A stretch of DNA of 63,130 nt from an uncultured Verrucomicrobiota bacterium (lineage in GTDB: Bacteria; Verrucomicrobiota; Verrucomicrobiia; Opitutales; Opitutaceae): positions 1-63,130 of the forward strand of contig CAIRBK010000027.1 of NCBI GenBank assembly GCA_903876795.1. Direction: 5' to 3'. Each line of letters opens with the position of its first letter. Positions within the stretch are counted from its first letter, which is position 1. A program made the translations under genes and the position numbers. This document shows positions 53,822-63,130 of this stretch, piece after piece. The notes below the pieces were generated by a model. That model had not been told where the DNA came from, did not search any database, and saw only the letters and a list, made by a program, of their open reading frames with translations.

Positions 53822-56164
53822 ATGGATGATGTGGGCAAACCCCGGGAAGCGGCGGCGTGTCGCGGGCGTGCGCTGCGCGCCCGGGCCGGCCTGTGGGTGT
53901 GGCTGTGCGGGTGGCTGCTGGCGGCGGGGTTCGTCGGCTGGCACGCCGTGGCGGTCGAGCGCTACCTCGACCGGGTGACGGCGACGAGTTTCACGAGCGA
54001 GCCGGTGGACACGCCGCTTCGGCGCGTCCCGCAGGCGGTCGCGCCCGACGGGCAAGTGTGGGTGCGTCACGCGCTCGGGCTGGCCGAGACCGGGGCATGG
54101 CGGCTGCGCTCGACCGACATCGACAACGCACCGGAAGGGCGGCCGGTTTATTGGAATTCGGGCTGGGCGCTCTGGCTGGAAGCCTGCGGCCGCGTCCGGC
54201 GGGCGTTCACCGCCGAGCCGTTGCCCGCCGCCCTGGAGGCGGCCTCGCTTTGGGCCAACCTGCCGCTGTTTCTGCTCGTGATGACGTTGGCCTCGGGCTG
54301 GACGTGGCTGCGTTGGGGCGGCCGGGCCGGTGCGTTTATGGCGGTGGGGCTGGCCGGGCACCGGAGTTTCTACGAAGGGTTTTATCCGGCATACTGCGAC
54401 CATCACGGCCTGATCAGCGCGTGCCTGCTGGGTTTGGTGTTGGGCGCGGTCTTAGCGGGCGGGGGCTGGTGGCGCCGATGCGAGGACGGCGGGGAGGGGG
54501 TGGCCCTGCCCCGGTCGGAGCCCGAGGTGATGCGTGCCGCGACGATCTCGGCCGCGTGTGGTGCGCTGGGGCTGTGGGTGAGCGCGGCCTCCGCAGTCCC
54601 GGTAATCGCGGTGATCGGCCTGGCGGTGATCGGGGGCGGGTTGATGTGGAGGCCTGCTGAAAACGGCACTGCGGTCTGCGCGGCGGCGGCCTGGCGACGC
54701 TGGGGGCGGGTCGGAGGGCTGGTGAGCTCGGGCCTTTATCTCCTGGAAAACGCGCCGGATCGACTCGCCTGGCGGCTTGAGGCCAATCATCCCCTCTACA
54801 GCCTGGCGTGGTGGGCGGCGGGCGAGATCATGGCGGCGGTGTTGATTTGGAAAACCGAGCGGCGGCCGGTGCGCTGGCTGGCGCAGCGCACGGCGGGCTG
54901 GTTGGGGGCGGTGCTGGCGGCGCCCGCAGTGATCGCTGCGAGGGGTGCGGAGGTTTTTGCCCCGCTCGATCCTTTTCTCGGGAGAATTCACGCCTCGATC
55001 CATGAATTTGAGCCGCTGGCCCGCGCCGTCGCCCGCGCCGGTTGGCCGGCTTATGGGGATCAGGTTTTCATCGCCGGCGTGTTGTTGGTGCTCGCGACCC
55101 TTTGGCTCGCGGCAAGGGGCGTGCGCGAGGAACGGATGATCGTGGTTTTGGCGGGTGCCGTGGCGCTGGCCGCAACCGCGCAAGGCATGTGGCAAAACCG
55201 CTGGCTGCTTACCGCTGGCGGAGCCCAGGTGGTGTTTGCTCTGGTGCTGGTGCTAGCGCTGGCGGGCCGGCTCCGCTCAGGTTGGCGGGGGCCGGCGGTT
55301 GCGGCCGCGGCCGCTGCGATGTTTTTACCCGGACCCTGGAAACTCGCGCGGGAGAGGGAACACGTCGAAACGGTGCGCGACGTGCAGATGGGCGAGACGA
55401 TGCAACTGCTCTACCGCGACATCGCGGCGGCGCTGCTCAAGGCGGGAGCCGACGGTCGCTCGGTCGTCCTGGCCAGTCCCAACGCCTCCGTCGGGGTGGG
55501 CTACTACGGACGTTTGCGGACGGCCGGCACCTTGTATTGGGAAAACCGTGACGGGTTGCGGACGGCGGCGGAAATCCTCGGGTCGGCGGACGACGCCGAG
55601 GCGGCCGCGCGCGTCCACACGGCGGGGATCACCCATGTCGTCATGGTGTCGAGTTATGATTTCCTGGCGGAATACGCCTACGCCTCGGACGGGGTGCAAC
55701 GTTTGCCCGGCGGTGCGGCGGAAGGATTTGGCGGCCGATTGCTTCATGGCCGGCGGGTGCCGCCGTGGTTGCGGCCCCTGGATTATCGCGTGCCGGCCCC
55801 GCTGGCGCCGCTCGGGTTCAAGGTGGACTTGTATGCCGTCGATTTCGAGGCGCCGCCCGCGCTCGCCCACGAACGCATCGGCATCCATCAATGGCAACGG
55901 GGCGAGCGCGCGTTGGCGGAGAAGAGTTTTCTTGCGTCCTTGGCGGCGGATTCGGACCGGGCGGAGGCGTGGTTGCGCATGGGACGCGTGTTGTTGGAGC
56001 AGGGGCGGCTGGCCGAGGCCGCCAACTTCATACGGGCCGGCATAGCGCGCACGCCGGACGCAGAGCGAGAGCGCCGGATCAAGGCGGCGGCGGCGTGGTT
56101 TGGAGACCAAGGCGAGGCCGGCCGCGCCTATGCGGAGTCGCTGCTCGGGATGACGGGGCGCTGA
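53822..56164 (+). CDS. GT-C-like polytopic membrane protein with C-terminal TPR
   Basis: 780 aa. A cytosolic start, then about ten hydrophobic segments to residue 510 (first at about 28-46). The luminal loop contains FYPAYCDHHGLIS (about 189-201); a DHH after the second segment pair recalls the oligosaccharyltransferase STT3/PglB family of GT-C enzymes. The soluble C-terminal part ends in TPR helices (ERALAEKSFLASLAADSDRAEAWLRMGRVLLEQGRLAEAANFI, about 685-735). It may transfer glycans or modify lipids, but the STT3 WWDYG-like motif was not seen, so function stays open. Six bp after the exonuclease gene. Confidence 0.6.
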   Translation: MDDVGKPREAAACRGRALRARAGLWVWLCGWLLAAGFVGWHAVAVERYLDRVTATSFTSEPVDTPLRRVPQAVAPDGQVWVRHALGLAETGAWRLRSTDIDNAPEGRPVYWNSGWALWLEACGRVRRAFTAEPLPAALEAASLWANLPLFLLVMTLASGWTWLRWGGRAGAFMAVGLAGHRSFYEGFYPAYCDHHGLISACLLGLVLGAVLAGGGWWRRCEDGGEGVALPRSEPEVMRAATISAACGALGLWVSAASAVPVIAVIGLAVIGGGLMWRPAENGTAVCAAAAWRRWGRVGGLVSSGLYLLENAPDRLAWRLEANHPLYSLAWWAAGEIMAAVLIWKTERRPVRWLAQRTAGWLGAVLAAPAVIAARGAEVFAPLDPFLGRIHASIHEFEPLARAVARAGWPAYGDQVFIAGVLLVLATLWLAARGVREERMIVVLAGAVALAATAQGMWQNRWLLTAGGAQVVFALVLVLALAGRLRSGWRGPAVAAAAAAMFLPGPWKLAREREHVETVRDVQMGETMQLLYRDIAAALLKAGADGRSVVLASPNASVGVGYYGRLRTAGTLYWENRDGLRTAAEILGSADDAEAAARVHTAGITHVVMVSSYDFLAEYAYASDGVQRLPGGAAEGFGGRLLHGRRVPPWLRPLDYRVPAPLAPLGFKVDLYAVDFEAPPALAHERIGIHQWQRGERALAEKSFLASLAADSDRAEAWLRMGRVLLEQGRLAEAANFIRAGIARTPDAERERRIKAAAAWFGDQGEAGRAYAESLLGMTGR

Positions 56165-56235
56165 CCCTGGAAATCCCGGCTGTCATCATAAGATTGTCCG
56201 GGTCCAAAGGAGGTGAACCGTCGGCCCTGCGGGCA

Positions 56236-56327
56236 TCGCCTGCAAGCAGGCTCCTACGCGGAAGTGTGGCAACGATCATCCCCCGGTGTTTGGGGCGGGA
56301 GAACGCGTCCGGGGACGGACGCGGCCA
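56236..56327. repeat. REP-like and partial R2 sequence downstream of the GT-C gene
   Basis: ATCGCCTGCAAGCAGGCTCC is a REP-like palindrome. Beyond it, GTGTGGCAACG to GACGCGGCCACAC forms a larger inverted region that shares the GTCCGGGGACGG block with R2. Confidence 0.6.
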
Positions 56328-56358
56328 CACGGGGATATTTCAGTTTGCCGGAGACGTG

Positions 56359-57105
56359 CTAGTTTTGGTTCGAGTCTTCCTCGGGGCCGAAAATATAGCC
56401 GACGCCGTGCACGGTGCGGAATGAATCGAGACTGAGACCGTTGCGTTTGAAGAGCTCGCGGATCTTGACGATGTATTGGTCGAGCGAGCGGCTCTTGACA
56501 TCCGCGTGGATGCCCCAGACCGAGTGGATGAGGGCCTTGCGGGTGATGACCGAGCCGCGGTTTTCGTGGATGTAGGCGAGGATGCCGAGTTCCTTCCGGC
56601 CGATTTTTTCGGTGACGTCGCCGGGGAAGACGATCTCCAGGCGGATCGGCACGACCTGCGCGCCGCAAAGCTCGAAGGGAGCGTCCACCACGCGCACGTT
56701 TTTGGTGAGGTTGAGATCGGTGGTCGACTCGGCCCGGCGCAACACGGCGCGGATGCGCGCCACCAGTTCGGGAAAACCAAACGGCTTGGTGATGTAGTCG
56801 TCGCCGCCGAGTTCCAGCCCGCGCACCTTGTTCACCTCGAGCGCATTGCCCGTCAGAAAAATGGTGGGGATGTGAATGTCGTTCGCCTTGAGCTCTTCCA
56901 GCAACGCGAACCCGGATTGGTCGGGCAGGTTCACATCGAGCAGGAGGAGATTGGCGAAGTTCTTTTTGAGAAATCGCAAGGCCAGCGCGCAGCGGTTGTA
57001 AACCTGGGTTTGCATGCCGGCTTCCTCGAGGTGCATGCAGATGAGTTTAGCCAGTTCCGCTTCGTCTTCGATAATCAGAACAAGAGGCTTGGGTTCGGCG
57101 CGCAT
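56359..57105 (-). CDS. OmpR/PhoB-family response regulator
   Basis: 248 aa. Receiver domain (8-125): LIIEDEAELAKLI, phosphoacceptor Asp in LLLLDVNLPDQSGFALLEEL, Thr in IFLTGNALEV and Lys in YITKPFGFPEL. The C-terminal winged helix (about 140-240) has KELGILAYIHENRGSVITRKALIHSVWG and RSLDQYIVKIRELFKRN, with VHGVGYIFGP completing it. No kinase gene is adjacent, so it is an orphan regulator. Divergent from hisG. Confidence 0.92.
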   Translation of the reverse strand: MRAEPKPLVLIIEDEAELAKLICMHLEEAGMQTQVYNRCALALRFLKKNFANLLLLDVNLPDQSGFALLEELKANDIHIPTIFLTGNALEVNKVRGLELGGDDYITKPFGFPELVARIRAVLRRAESTTDLNLTKNVRVVDAPFELCGAQVVPIRLEIVFPGDVTEKIGRKELGILAYIHENRGSVITRKALIHSVWGIHADVKSRSLDQYIVKIRELFKRNGLSLDSFRTVHGVGYIFGPEEDSNQN

Positions 57106-57290
57106 TGGTGAGTGGAGGATGAGTGTAGGAGCATGCCAGCAGGGGTGTTTTTTACAATTAACCCCGTGTTGTCAAAGTAAAGGGAGGCTTCGCGCATGAA
57201 CGGCTCCGGGTGCAGGCTGCGGCCGTGAAATATGGGTGTCGGGCACGAATTAAACTTGAATGGCCTTTGGGCCGCGTGTCCCTTGACCGC

Positions 57291-58175
57291 GTGTCTGCAA
57301 ACGCTCCCCTGCTCATGCTCGGGTTGCCCAAGGGCAGCCTTGAGGAATCCACCAAGAACCTGTTCGCCAAGGCGGGCTGGAAAATCACCACGAGTTCACG
57401 CTCCTACAAGCCGTCGATCGACGACCCGGAACTCGACGGTCGCTTCGTGCGCGCCCAAGAGGTGAGCCGCTACGTCGAGCATGGGTTCTTCGACTGCGGC
57501 CTCACCGGTTATGACTGGGTGCAGGAAAACAACTCCGATGTCGTGGAAGTGTGCGACCTGGTCTACAGCCGCGCCTCCACGCTCAAGTCCCGGTGGGTGC
57601 TCTGCGTGCCCGAGACCTCCCCGATCAAGACCGTGGCCGACCTCGCCGGCAAACGCGTGGCCACCGAGCTCATGAACACCACCAAGCGCTACTTCGCCGA
57701 AAAAGGCGTCGATGCCGAGGTCGAGTTCTCCTGGGGTGCCACCGAGGTCAAGGTCCCCGATCTGGTCGATGCCATCGTGGACATCACCGAGACCGGCTCT
57801 TCGCTGCGGGCCAACAAGCTCCGCATCGTGGACACCCTCCTTTACACCAACACCAAGCTCATCGCCAACAAGGCCAGCTGGGCCGATCCCGCCAAGCGCA
57901 GGAAGATCGAGACCATCGCGCTGCTCCTGCGCGGCGCCCTCGAGGCCGGCAGCAAGGTGGGCCTGAAGCTCAACTTGCCCAAGACCTCGCTCGAGGCGCT
58001 AGTCAAGGCCCTGCCCGCCCTGCGCAATCCCACGATCTCCCCGCTCAGTTCGCCCGAGTGGATCGCCGTCGAGACCATCATCGACGAGAGCGTCGTGCGC
58101 GAGATCATCCCCCAGCTCAAGGAGCTCGGGGCCGAAGGCATCGTCGAGTATCCCCTCAACAAGGTCGTTTACTGA
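57291..58175 (+). CDS. hisG: ATP phosphoribosyltransferase (long form)
   Basis: 294 aa from GTG. Catalyses the first step of histidine synthesis. [22 protein letters not shown] (9-30), [34 protein letters not shown]-loop-like [23 protein letters not shown], and a C-terminal ACT-like regulatory domain (about 205-294) with [47 protein letters not shown]. The regulatory domain places it among long HisG enzymes, feedback-inhibited by histidine. An ATG 24 bp later is the alternative start. Confidence 0.93.
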   Translation: MSANAPLLMLGLPKGSLEESTKNLFAKAGWKITTSSRSYKPSIDDPELDGRFVRAQEVSRYVEHGFFDCGLTGYDWVQENNSDVVEVCDLVYSRASTLKSRWVLCVPETSPIKTVADLAGKRVATELMNTTKRYFAEKGVDAEVEFSWGATEVKVPDLVDAIVDITETGSSLRANKLRIVDTLLYTNTKLIANKASWADPAKRRKIETIALLLRGALEAGSKVGLKLNLPKTSLEALVKALPALRNPTISPLSSPEWIAVETIIDESVVREIIPQLKELGAEGIVEYPLNKVVY

Positions 58176-58199
58176 TACGCGCCGCGCGCCCCCTCCGTC

Positions 58200-59093
58200 A
58201 TGCCGCAACCCAAGACCGTCACGCTCGGCCTGCTGCAGCACGCCTGCTCGGCCGAGCCCAAGGCCAATCTCAAGAAAACCCTGTCGCTGCTCGACCAGGC
58301 CGCGAAAAAGGGCGCCCAGATCATCTGCACGCAGGAGATGGTGACCTCGCAGTATTTCTGCCAGAGCGAGGAGCACCGGTTTTTTGATCTCGCCGAGCCC
58401 ATTCCCGGACCCTCGACCGCCGCCTTCCAGAAAGCCGCCAGGAAGCACGGCGTGGTCGTGATTGCCTCGCTCTTCGAGAAACGCGCTTCCGGCCTCTACC
58501 ACAACACCGCCGCCATCATCGACGCCGACGGCTCGTTGCTGGGCATCTACCGGAAGATGCACATCCCGGACGACCCGTTGTTCTACGAAAAGTTCTACTT
58601 CACGCCGGGCGACACCGGCTTCAAGGCCTGGGACACCAAGTTCGGCAAGATCGGCGTGCTCATCTGCTGGGACCAGTGGTATCCCGAGGCCGCCCGCCTC
58701 ACCGCGATGCAAGGCGCCGAGATCTTGTTCTACCCGACCGCGATCGGCTGGCATCCGAAGGAAAAGGCCGAATACGGCACAAACCAGCACGGCGCCTGGG
58801 AAACCATCCAGCGCTCTCACGCCGTGGCCAACGGCTGCTACGTCGCCGCGGTCAACCGCGTCGGCCACGAGATCATCGACGGCGTGGGCGGCGACGGCCT
58901 CGAGTTCTGGGGCCAGAGCTTTGTCGCCGGCACCAGCGGTCAAATCATCGCCAAGGCCGGCATCGACCGGGAGGAGGTTCTCATCGTTCCGGTCGAGCTG
59001 GGCAAGGTGGACGTGACCCGCACCCACTGGCCGTTCTTGCGCGACCGCCGCATCGACGCCTACGGCAACCTCACGAAGCGCTTTATCGACTGA
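58200..59093 (+). CDS. aguB: N-carbamoylputrescine amidase
   Basis: 297 aa. Nitrilase-superfamily enzyme with catalytic triad Glu46 (CTQEMV), Lys119 (YRKMHIPDD) and Cys156 (LICWDQWYPEAAR). The family-specific FYEKFYFTPGDTGF and GWHPKEKAEYG stretches match AguB, which hydrolyses N-carbamoylputrescine to putrescine. The following gene is agmatine deiminase, supplying its substrate. Both are complete. 24 bp after hisG, so the genes may be cotranscribed. Confidence 0.93.
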   Translation: MPQPKTVTLGLLQHACSAEPKANLKKTLSLLDQAAKKGAQIICTQEMVTSQYFCQSEEHRFFDLAEPIPGPSTAAFQKAARKHGVVVIASLFEKRASGLYHNTAAIIDADGSLLGIYRKMHIPDDPLFYEKFYFTPGDTGFKAWDTKFGKIGVLICWDQWYPEAARLTAMQGAEILFYPTAIGWHPKEKAEYGTNQHGAWETIQRSHAVANGCYVAAVNRVGHEIIDGVGGDGLEFWGQSFVAGTSGQIIAKAGIDREEVLIVPVELGKVDVTRTHWPFLRDRRIDAYGNLTKRFID

Positions 59094-59101
59094 TTTCCGA
59101 A

Positions 59102-59178
59102 TGTGGGAGCCGGCCTGCAGGCGATGAAAGACCAGCCCCGACGCGTGTCTCTCGGATCGCCCGCAAGCAGGCTCCTAC
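59102..59178. repeat. REP-like inverted pair between aguB and aguA
   Basis: GTGGGAGCCGGCCTGCAGGCGA and ATCGCCCGCAAGCAGGCTCC mirror each other across about 30 bp; each contains the CTGCnnGCnGGC-like core of the REP family. Confidence 0.65.
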
Positions 59179-59196
59179 CTTTCGATCCTTCTCCAC

Positions 59197-60246
59197 ATGG
59201 CCAAAGCCAAATCTCCCACGCCCGCCTCGCTCGGTTTCCGCATGCCCGCCGAATGGGCGCCGCAGACCGCCGTGTGGCTTTCCTGGCCTCACAAGCGCGC
59301 GTCGTGGCCCGGCCTGTTCCGCCCGATCCCCTACGTCTTCGCCAAGATCGTCGCGCAGATCAGCCGCTTCGAGGAGGTGCGCATCAACATCGCCGCCCCG
59401 CTCCAGAAACGCGCCTGGTCGCTCATCACCAAGGCCGGTGCCGACCTCGCCAAGGTCACCTTTTACGACCACCCGACCAACGACGCCTGGTGCCGCGACC
59501 ACGGACCGATCTTTGTCAAAAACCAGAAGACCGGCGAGCTGGCCGTGACCGACTGGGTGCACACCGCCTGGGGCGGCAAATACCCTCCCTACGATCTCGA
59601 CAACACCATCCCGCCGCTCGTCGCCAGGAAACTCAAACTGCGCCGCTTTGAAAACAACATGGTCCTCGAAGGCGGCTCCATCGAGGTCAACGGCGAGGGC
59701 CTGCTCCTCACCAGCGAGCAATGCCTGCTCAATAAAAACCGCAACCCCCACCTCACCCGCGAGCAGATCGAGCAAAACCTCCGGGACTACCTCGGGGTCA
59801 CCCAGGTGCTTTGGGTGGGCGACGGCATCATCGGCGACGACACCGACGGCCACATCGACGACATCACGCGCTTCTACAAACCCGACGGCTTCATCACGGC
59901 GGTCGAGTCCAACAAGCGCGACCCGAATCACCGCATCCTCGCCGAAAACCTGGAGCGCCTGAAAGCCTTCCGCACGCCCAAGGGTGGGAAGTTCGACCTC
60001 GTCGAGCTCCCCATGCCGAAGCCTTTCGCCTTCCAGGGCCAGCAAGTGCCGGCCAGCTACGCGAATTTCCTCATTATCAACGGCGCGGTGCTCGTCCCCA
60101 ATTTCCGCCAGAAGAAACGCGACGCCGAGGCCAACGCCGTCATCGCGTCATGTTTCCCCGGCCGCGAAATCATTCCGATCGATTGCTACGAGCTGATTTG
60201 GGGGCTGGGCACGCTGCACTGCATTTCCCAGCAGCAGCCGGCCTGA
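59197..60246 (+). CDS. aguA: Agmatine deiminase
   Basis: 349 aa. Peptidyl-arginine-deiminase-fold enzyme turning agmatine into N-carbamoylputrescine. MPAEWAPQTAVWLSWPHK (16-33), DAWCRDHGPIFV, DWVHTAWGGKYPPYDLDN, NNMVLEGGSIEVNGEG, DGIIGDDTDGHIDDITRF and the catalytic Cys342 (LGTLHCISQQ) are present. With aguB it forms the arginine-derived putrescine route, a polyamine supply module. Preceded by TCTCCAC instead of a Shine-Dalgarno. Confidence 0.94.
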   Translation: MAKAKSPTPASLGFRMPAEWAPQTAVWLSWPHKRASWPGLFRPIPYVFAKIVAQISRFEEVRINIAAPLQKRAWSLITKAGADLAKVTFYDHPTNDAWCRDHGPIFVKNQKTGELAVTDWVHTAWGGKYPPYDLDNTIPPLVARKLKLRRFENNMVLEGGSIEVNGEGLLLTSEQCLLNKNRNPHLTREQIEQNLRDYLGVTQVLWVGDGIIGDDTDGHIDDITRFYKPDGFITAVESNKRDPNHRILAENLERLKAFRTPKGGKFDLVELPMPKPFAFQGQQVPASYANFLIINGAVLVPNFRQKKRDAEANAVIASCFPGREIIPIDCYELIWGLGTLHCISQQQPA

Positions 60247-60363
60247 GCCGGTCCACCTCGGCTTTTGACTGGGCCGACTCAATCGCCCGCCAGCGAGCGG
60301 CCGGCCGGGAGCCGGATTTTCAACCGTGAAGACCCCGAAGGCGCACCAAGCAACGAGCCCCCT
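60247..60363. other. Spacer after aguA
   Basis: Short inverted AGCCGGTCC-like sequence just after the stop; no gene. It runs into an R2 copy. Confidence 0.4.
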
Positions 60364-60476
60364 GTAGCCGCATCCGTCCCCGGCCGCGCGGTTCGATGCC
60401 TCAAAGCAAACGCCCGTGGACGGACCCGGCCACACCGCTGGCAAAGGCGCGGCACCGCTTTGCGGAGCATCGACCG
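60364..60476 (+). repeat. R2 repeat copy abutting R1
   Basis: Begins TGTAGCCGCATCCGTCCCCG and ends CTTTGCGGAGCATCGACCG directly against R1 copy C. Related to 52688-52873 and 61519-61664. Confidence 0.7.
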
Positions 60477-60650
60477 AGGGTGTATTTCTAAAATCAATGG
60501 GGTCGGCGTGAGAGGAGCAGCAGGCTCGGCCAAGGCGGCCGAGACGGATGCGACGCGGCGGCTCGCGCCGTCGAGGGCAACGCTGGCCCAGCCTGCTTTT
60601 CCTCTCACTCGCAGAGTTCGACGACCTGAGTTATTTCAGAAACATACCCT
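60477..60650 (-). repeat. R1 dispersed repeat, copy C
   Basis: 174 bp, inverted relative to copies A and B. Ends AGGGTGTATTTCT / AGAAACATACCCT. Its core (GCCGAGACGGATGCGACGCG) is almost identical to copy D. It is 8 bp before the SDR start codon. Confidence 0.9.
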
Positions 60651-60658
60651 AAACTCCC

Positions 60659-61474
<816 letters not shown>

Positions 61475-61664
61475 GCTGACGCAGCGTCTCCCCCGGCGTG
61501 TGTTTCTGAAACAACCCCGCGTAGCAGCGTCCATCCCCGGACGCTCCCTCCTTAACCCAAACGCCCGGGGACGGGCGTTGCCACACACGGCGATGGTCGC
61601 CGCAACTCCAGGTACGAGCCTGCTTGAAGTCGATGTTCGGCACCGCCTTGCGGACCATCGCCCG
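61475..61664 (+). repeat. R2 repeat copy abutting R1 copy D
   Basis: GTAGCAGCGTCCATCCCCGG to GACCATCGCCCG, about 61519-61664. It is preceded at 61497-61511 by an extra R1-like end (GTGTGTTTCTGAAAC), so this locus has three R1 termini. Confidence 0.75.
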
Positions 61665-61838
61665 GGGGTGTGTTTCTGGAATAAATCGGGTCGGCGTGAG
61701 AGAAGAAGCGGGCTCGGCGAAGGCGGCCGAGACGGATGCGACGCGGCGGCTCGCGCCGTCGAGGGCAACGCCGGCCCAGCCTGCTTTTCCTCTCACTCGC
61801 AGAGTTCGACGACCTGAGTTATTTCAGAAACACACCCT
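61665..61838 (-). repeat. R1 dispersed repeat, copy D
   Basis: 174 bp, inverted relative to A and B, nearly identical to copy C. Right end GTTATTTCAGAAACACACCC. Confidence 0.9.
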
Positions 61839-62145
61839 ATTCCGCAACCACCGCCTGCCATGCCAAGCTAACGATTCTCCGGTCCGGCCCCCATCTTCGC
61901 GAACCTGTGTTGTCTTGATACTCGTCAATCGCGGCCCGGACAAAATCAATAACCGCCAAAGAGGGCCGAGGTGATACACAGATACATTCTGATTTTGAGT
62001 TGGTCGTCTCGATTTCGCCGTAATGTATCTATGTAACAACCTGACCCCTTTGGCTCGTGAACTGCGGGCACAAATCGAAAAAAACGCCGGGAGCAGACGC
62101 GGCGACCGCAGGGTTCTGCGCCGTTATGTTCCCGGTGGCCGTGCG
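61839..62145. other. Gap with a 9-bp inverted repeat, no gene recognised
   Basis: AGATACATT (61980-61988) and its complement AATGTATCT (62022-62030) flank 33 bp. The stretch ends ACAACCTGACCCCTTTGG (62035-62052), reminiscent of transposon ends, but no transposase is present. Confidence 0.35.
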
Positions 62146-63048
62146 CTAGGCTTCCGTCGGCTCTATGGCCCGGCGCCTTGATCTTAGAAACTTGAGCAGG
62201 CATAGCGCGGCAAGGCCTGAGAGGTATCCCGGGCTGTGTGCGCCACCTCCGCCACCTCCCCCGCCTCCGCCGGAGGCCGGAGGGGAGCTGGGCGTGGTGG
62301 GGGTGGGTGGCGTGGTTGGGGTGGATGGCGTGGTTGGGGTGGATGGCGTGGAGGGCGTGGTTGGGGGTGGTGTCTCGCTGGCAAAACTGATGGTGGCCGT
62401 ATTGCTGGTGACGGAGCCGTTGGCGTTGGTCACGACCACCGTGTAATCGCCTGCATCGGAAGCTGCGGCGGCTGACTTGGTATAAGTGGGGCGATTGGCT
62501 CCGGTGATGTTTACCCCGGCTTTCATCCATTGAAATGTGAGAGACTGTAGGCCGACTGCCTGAACGTAGAGCGATAACTTTCCGCCCGGGGATAGGGTGG
62601 CTCCAAGGGGCTGGCTTAAAATTTGCGGCGTGGCGGGAAGACTGCGGCTAAGCGCGACCAGCGCGCCATACTCTCGTATCCATCGGGCGTTGTCCGCCGC
62701 TTTGGGGTCCCCTTCGGGTTTTCCCAGGGGGTTTCCTTGATACGACACGTCCGGATTACTGAAGTAGGGCAGGCGGTTTAGGATCGCGTAAGACATGACA
62801 TCTCCCGTGTCTATGCCGCTTGGGAAGAAACGGTATCCGTAATAATATAACTTCGGGTTGTCCGGCGCGCCGGCCTGGGCGCGGTCGTGGTCGCAGCCGA
62901 GGTTATGCCCCATCTCGTGGGTGAGCGTCATGTAGGTCCGGTTATACAGCATCACCGCCTTGTAATAATTTCTGGTGGCATCGACTGCATTGGGACTCGT
63001 GCGCCAGGTGAGGTGGCTCCGGTTGGTTGGACAGGGGGAGCGTGAAAG
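62146..63048 (-). pseudogene. C-terminal part of a secreted reprolysin-like zinc protease with Ig domain and membrane-sorting tail
   Basis: The frame contains a zincin site LTHEMGHNLGCDHD (full HExxHxxGxxH) and a Met-turn candidate DVMSYAILNR. An Ig-like domain follows (LSQPLGATLSPGGKLSLYVQAVGLQSLTFQW to DYTVVVTNANGSVTSNTA), then a Thr/Pro repeat, ten Gly and AHSPGYLSGLAALCLLKFLRSRRR. The last part is a Gly linker, a hydrophobic stretch and Arg cluster, as in GlyGly-CTERM-like sorting signals. Upstream the frame closes with TAA at 63049-63051 and no start codon of a full protease is seen, so the first half of the catalytic domain is missing or shifted. Confidence 0.7.
62302..62355 (-). repeat. 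Tandem 18-bp repeats encoding Thr/Pro linker
   Basis: Three units of GGTGGATGGCGTGGTTGG with small changes encode TPSTPTTP-like repeats in the protease fragment. Likely variable in length between strains. Confidence 0.7.
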
Positions 63049-63109
63049 TTAGTTATGCAGAGGGTTCGGGGATTGGGAGGATAAAAAGATTTATAGGGAG
63101 GGGTGCAGG

Positions 63110-63130
63110 GGAGGGAGCGAAGCTCCCTCC
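63110..63130. repeat. Perfect hairpin at window edge
   Basis: GGAGGGAGC and its complement GCTCCCTCC flank GAA; 9-bp stem, 3-nt loop. It may extend past the window and belong to the REP class. Confidence 0.55.

Noticed and set aside
61519-61664. R2 palindromes considered as a CRISPR array
   Set aside because: No regularly spaced identical repeats with unique spacers; the copies are dispersed and imperfect.

Overview
The window is G+C-rich chromosomal DNA, most likely from a verrucomicrobium of the Opitutales/Opitutaceae type. The strongest lineage clue is a five-gene pilus-like locus (45315-52412) ordered like Akkermansia Amuc_1102-1101-1100-1099-1098. It contains a PilM-PilN fusion, an Amuc_1100-like protein and a large secretin. 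Most of the rest is housekeeping sequence on both strands, broken by short repeats and one accessory island.

Layout. 1-818: 5' part of a tyrosine integrase next to tRNA-Ser(CGA), the edge of an integrated element that continues leftward. 908-7943: DUF983 protein, tsf-rpsB, initiator tRNA, prmA, accB-accC, and an Asp23/Gls24 plus AmaP-like pair. 8050-8753: VapBC-type toxin-antitoxin pair with a perfect palindromic operator. 8812-16539: leuA, a lipoprotein, a PhnA-like zinc protein, an esterase, eno, an epimerase, ybaB-recR and tRNA-Gly(CCC). 16975-26565: a defence-like operon of four genes. These are a PLD-SNF2 helicase, a DUF3800 protein, a giant Eco57I-type methyltransferase whose C terminus looks like an AbiEi/DUF6577 antitoxin, and an AbiEii nucleotidyltransferase toxin. 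26888-35313: dxs-xseB, an M48 protease, an EEP hydrolase, lipoproteins, hemW and an M23 peptidase. 35443-40930: a minus-strand operon for a substrate-binding protein, histidine kinase, response regulator, Fur-family regulator, TPR protein and nadA. 41146-45205: pyruvate dehydrogenase E1a-E1b-E2 and a Nudix hydrolase. 45315-52412: the pilus-like locus. 52931-61474: a FEN-type exonuclease, a GT-C/TPR membrane protein, an OmpR-type regulator, hisG, aguB-aguA (agmatine to putrescine) and an SDR. 62146-63048: the C-terminal part of a secreted reprolysin-like protease.

Two dispersed repeat families stand out. R1 is about 174 bp with inverted termini (4 copies). R2 is a GC-rich family that twice abuts R1. 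There are also short REP-like palindromes resembling Pseudomonas REPs. One R1 copy lies in frame inside the signal sequence of the substrate-binding protein gene, adding exactly 58 codons.

The most notable system is the defence operon. Fusing a modification methyltransferase to a toxin's antitoxin would tie cell survival to keeping the restriction-modification module. A second theme is translation initiation: most start codons are preceded by pyrimidine-rich rather than Shine-Dalgarno sequence. The rpsB leader carries the anti-SD sequence itself, and the initiator tRNA departs from the canonical three G-C pairs. All functional calls rest on reading motifs by eye; no database search was run.
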